NCBI GenBank assembly: GCA_003993805.1
Contig: RSEF01000001.1
Location: 149,150,248-149,214,247, forward strand
Direction: 5' to 3'
Length of the DNA: 64,000 bases
Source: Himantopus leucocephalus
Lineage: Eukaryota > Chordata > Aves > Charadriiformes > Recurvirostridae
Shown here: piece after piece, positions 60,519-64,000 of the stretch
Layout: the number at the start of each line of letters is the position of its first letter
Numbering within the stretch: position 1 is the stretch's first letter
Position numbers and translations under genes: made by a program
Notes under the pieces: model-generated
Told to the model about the DNA's origin: nothing
The model's database searches: none
The model's input: the letters and a program-made list of their open reading frames with translations, nothing else

Positions 60519-60786
60519 CTAATTATAACAAGAGCAAAACCCCATGATTTGGGGAAGCAGCTGTAATGTAAGCACAAATATACCAAACATTAACAGTCAG
60601 TTTGCAAAGAAACAGCCGCACAAACATGTTGTCTGACCTTCAATGTTCTCTCGGAAAGCTTTTATTTTTAAATATTATTATTTTCATACTGACTAATGCC
60701 AAGCAGGGAAGGCATAACTAACATAGGGCCTGCTCCTGCGGTCTGTCCCAGGCGGGTGCACCATTTGACTGAGATCACCAGGACTT

Positions 60787-60823
60787 CATAGAATCATAGA
60801 ATGGTTTGGGTTGGAAGGGACCT
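60787..60823 (-). repeat. CR1 LINE 3' end, running into an assembly gap
   Basis: Plus strand shows catagaatcatagaat, then ggtttgggttggaagggacc, the reverse complement of the CR1 3' end with two ATTCTATG octamers. The element continues rightwards into the 100-N gap. Sequence after the gap (from 60924) is not CR1, so the rest of the copy is lost in the gap. It lies inside CLCN4 on the transcribed strand. Confidence 0.9.
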
Positions 60824-60923
60824 NNNNNNNNNNNNNNNNNNNNNNNNNNNNNNNNNNNNNNNNNNNNNNNNNNNNNNNNNNNNNNNNNNNNNNNNNNNNN
60901 NNNNNNNNNNNNNNNNNNNNNNN
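60824..60923. other. Assembly gap, 100 N
   Basis: Exactly 100 Ns beginning inside a CR1 copy. The gap probably reflects collapse of this abundant repeat; true size is unknown. Confidence 0.98.
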
Positions 60924-61699
60924 GTTTCCTTTCTGAAAGCAGCAGTAAAGTTCAGCCTAAAAACGTTAACCCGTATTTTTCTGAGTGGCTTCTACCTTGG
61001 AATTAGTCGTAAGAAAGATACTACAGAACTAATAATGGCAACTTACTCCCAATACAAATCTACAAAGTACAAACTTCTGTTAGAAAATAAAAAGGCAGTT
61101 CAACGTGTTGTAAGTGGAGCTACCCATGAATTCCGGGAACGTTCAACCACGAGCCTCTGATACAGCTGTCAGCTTATCATGAGCGGCAAGCACGTGGGAG
61201 AACATACCTGCCATTCCTTACACTCTGCATCCCTTTCAGCTCTTCAGTGTAACCTCTCTAGGATCTCCGATCTCACAGATTTCCTCTCTTTCTTTTATTT
61301 GAAAATTCATTACATTCACCTAAATGACGGTGTTATTTAAAAGACAAAATTTCTTTACGAAAGCATCATGAATGTGGAAAATATAAACCATTCAAAAAAT
61401 GTCCTATACTGGGACATATAACAAAACTCTATTTCTGTTTATGGCAAATTATTTTATTTTGTAGAAGAAATACTTTGAAATAATACAAAAATGACACAAT
61501 CATACAGAACTGTGACAAAAACAAGAGAGATGAATACTGAATATGATAACTTATTACCACATCAAGACAGAACTCATTACAGCAGTCAGAATCACGGACC
61601 CACAAGATACACCGATGACATCTCACAGCAGTCACTATTTAAAAACACCAAGTGAACCCCCTGGCAGAGAGGTCCCTAGACATTTCCCCTTTGTTATAC

Positions 61700-62111
61700 A
61701 GTCACACAACAGTTTAGGGTGGAAGGGAGGTCCCTACCCCAGCTTCTGCTCAAAGCACACCTAATGCGACCACGATGCTCCGGGCTATGTCCAGTCAAGT
61801 CCTCAACTCCTCCATGGACCTCCACCTCTCTGGGCAACCTCATGGGAACCATGGGAACATGGTGTTGTCTGTTCTTTCAATACAGCAAGTATTTCTGGTG
61901 TCACTGCACGGTAACTTTTGATCNTGACCACGATGCTCCGGGCTATGGCCGGTCAAGTCCTCAACTGCTCCACCTCTCTGGGCAACCTCTTCCAGTATCT
62001 GACCACTCTCATGGGAACATGGTGTTGTCTGTTCTTTCAATACAGCAAGTATTTCTGGTGTCACTGCACAGTAACTTTTGANTTCTGGTGTCACTGCACG
62101 GTAACTTTTGA
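61700..62111 (-). repeat. Decayed CR1 fragment with internal duplications at single Ns
   Basis: Segments such as 'ggtggaagggaggtccctac' and 'ctccacctctctgggcaacc' are weak reverse-complement matches to CR1. A roughly 156-bp block (61768-61923) is repeated after a single N at 61925-62081, and a 29-bp piece appears a third time after a second N (62083-62111). The CR1 assignment is moderate; the duplications are plain in the sequence. Confidence 0.6.
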
Positions 62112-63906
62112 TCAACACTACTACATAAAGGCCTCCACTGAAAATGAGACGTGAAATTCTGACAAACTGGTCTTTTCAAGTAATGAGCACTGAAAAGCTT
62201 GCTGTCCCTAGGCTTTTACCCAAGCACTAAAAATGTCTTACGTGATTTGGGTTTTATCTGCGTAGTTCCTGAATATGTCTAGTTGTGCCCAAGGAACCCA
62301 ATATACATCCACCAAAGCTTACTGGCAAAAACAGACTTCAGGATGGTTAGCGTGATAAATGCTAAATACACTCTAATTTCACATATATTGCTACACGATC
62401 GAATCACTCGATGCCTGTAATGATTATAGGCCGTATCAGGAAACAGGGAATTCTACCTTAAAATTAAATGTCTGCATTAATCATCCTCAGTGATTAATGA
62501 TTTAGGTTTACAATCTTTTTTCCCCATTACTTTTTGCCTGAGTTTGGACAAATAAAAGCAATTCAGTTTCACTTTCAGGTTTTCCTGATCTTTGACAATG
62601 GAACACAGTATAAGCTCTTGAAACTCACACAGAACACTTAGTTACTTACAAAATATTTGAAAATATTCTGATTGGTTCTGATAAGTTCATTTAGTTTTTG
62701 TCTGCTGTTTTGATTTTCTGACATAAAAAAATCTGGAGCCAATTTGACCTTTTCTTTAATTAAGAGACAGCATGATCTTCCTCCTAGGCGATTCCAGCAA
62801 TTTGCACCTCTTGTGTTGGGCACCTCTCTTTGTAGGTAATGTATAATTAGAAAAATATGAGAAACTCTATTATAGTAGCTTAGTAAAGAAGTATTTTTAC
62901 ATACTTGCAGGATGCAAGGACACAAAACTGGCATTCTCGGGAATTTAGGGTGACAGTCTTCCATTAAAACAGCCACAAGTACAATTATTTCTTACCAGGT
63001 TTTAGCTGGTCCAACTAGCAATCAAATGAGCTGTACCTTCCAGAATTACACACCTTCCTCCTGGAAAGTGTCACTGTTTAACAGAACTTGCACAAGTAAC
63101 CTCAAAGCACACCCTTGAGAATGAACGTGTGTTTAAGCACCCTTACTTAATGCAGCTGCTCTCCGAAATCAGGACATATGTACTTGCCTGAATCAGATCA
63201 GAGTCTTTAAAACTGCAGAAATTACTGTAATATTCCTTTAGCAGTCTTTCCACACAGCTAGCTCACATTGCTCTTTTAACTCCCTTTTCATTAAACAGCA
63301 AAACAAAGACCTGTCACCCTTTTCCTTCCTCCGTTTAAACTGAGAATCTAGTTAAGAATATAAAGATACTTTAGACACAACTGAAATGAAAACAATCTAT
63401 TAGTGCACAGTAAGAACATGCAAATGAATTCTGCAATGTTTAACGTCACTTCTAATCAGTGTTAAACACACTGCAGGTGATAATATTTTGCTATAACACA
63501 GACAGTGCTAAAGGATACAATGTACATAATAAGCTACAGATAATAAAGCTGAAAAAAGTGACAATTTTAGAACACAGTATTTTCATTTCAGGTATCAGAA
63601 ACAAAACCAGCTCAATGGTTCCATTCTACTGTATGACAAATACTGAAGAACAAAATTTCAGTCTTAAAATACATCTTAAAGTAGGTATTTTCCTTCAAGG
63701 AAAAAAGGCACTATAAATAAATTACACTACAGTGAATTTGCCTGAACTCACTTTGTTTCTGTCTTCCAGCCTTTAAGTCAAATAAAACAGCATAAAAACT
63801 GTACACGCTCTTAACAGGATAGTCGATCTTTTATAAAATAAGTTGTCTTCAGAGATGTCAGTTTCACAACAAGGAAAAACCAAGCCTTGTTGCAGTCGCT
63901 ATTATA

Positions 63907-63939
63907 AAATATATATATGTATATATATTTATATATATG
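63907..63939. repeat. AT dinucleotide-rich run
   Basis: Interrupted (AT)n with three short units, followed by T-rich sequence to the window edge. Confidence 0.9.
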
Positions 63940-64000
63940 TTTTTGTTTACTTTTACTTTTTTTACTTTTTTTATTTTTTACAAAACGTGTATATTAGCTT

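Noticed and set aside
60801..61160. 119-codon plus-strand frame
   Set aside because: It starts in CR1 and crosses the 100-N gap.
61719..62154. Frames with repeated peptide segments
   Set aside because: The repeats arise from the single-N duplications in a decayed CR1, not from a repeat protein.

Overview
The window is vertebrate nuclear DNA, most likely from a bird. Two independent signs support this. One is a spliced gene whose exons match chloride/proton exchanger ClC-4 (CLCN4) almost residue for residue. The other is a set of CR1 LINE fragments with the typical avian 3' end (two ATTCTRTG-type octamers after the 'aggtcccttccaaccc' box). The sequence comes from a draft scaffold: it has two 100-N gaps (33067-33166 and 60824-60923) and seven isolated single-N joins, six of which sit between near-identical direct copies.

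Layout. Positions 1 to about 36.3 kb hold no gene I can support. This stretch is AT-rich intergenic DNA with one good CR1 copy (17591-18057), a CpG-rich patch (about 20.0-20.25 kb, weaker GC-rich sequence from 19.6 to 20.9 kb), G-quadruplex-type tracts and simple repeats. From 38655 to 60451 the minus strand carries nine consecutive coding exons of CLCN4. All have GT-AG borders, the reading frame is continuous, and the stop codon is at 38657-38655. The 3' UTR continues leftwards, perhaps to about 36.33 kb. From 60452 to 64000 lies the intron upstream of the first exon present. It holds a CR1 end cut by a gap, a decayed CR1 with assembly-type duplications, and AT-rich sequence. The exons encoding about the first 81 residues (cytosolic N-terminus and start of the first helix) and the promoter are not visible and should lie beyond 64000.

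Function. By family knowledge, ClC-4 is an endosomal 2Cl-/H+ exchanger that usually works as a heteromer with ClC-3. The exons here encode every catalytic element known for the family: the GSGIPE anion filter, gating glutamate E224, proton glutamate E281, the GLFIP filter, the helix-R tyrosine, and both CBS domains with the two ATP-contact residues. The encoded part is 678 complete residues after split Gly82, exactly the human length from that point (human numbering and comparison are from memory).

I found no evidence of a novel genetic system. The most useful observations are the repeated single-N duplications (very likely assembly artefacts that would mislead repeat or variant calls), a perfect DR4 nuclear-receptor motif at 6749-6764, an orphan CpG-rich patch, and a few intergenic blocks whose composition suggests conserved regulatory DNA.
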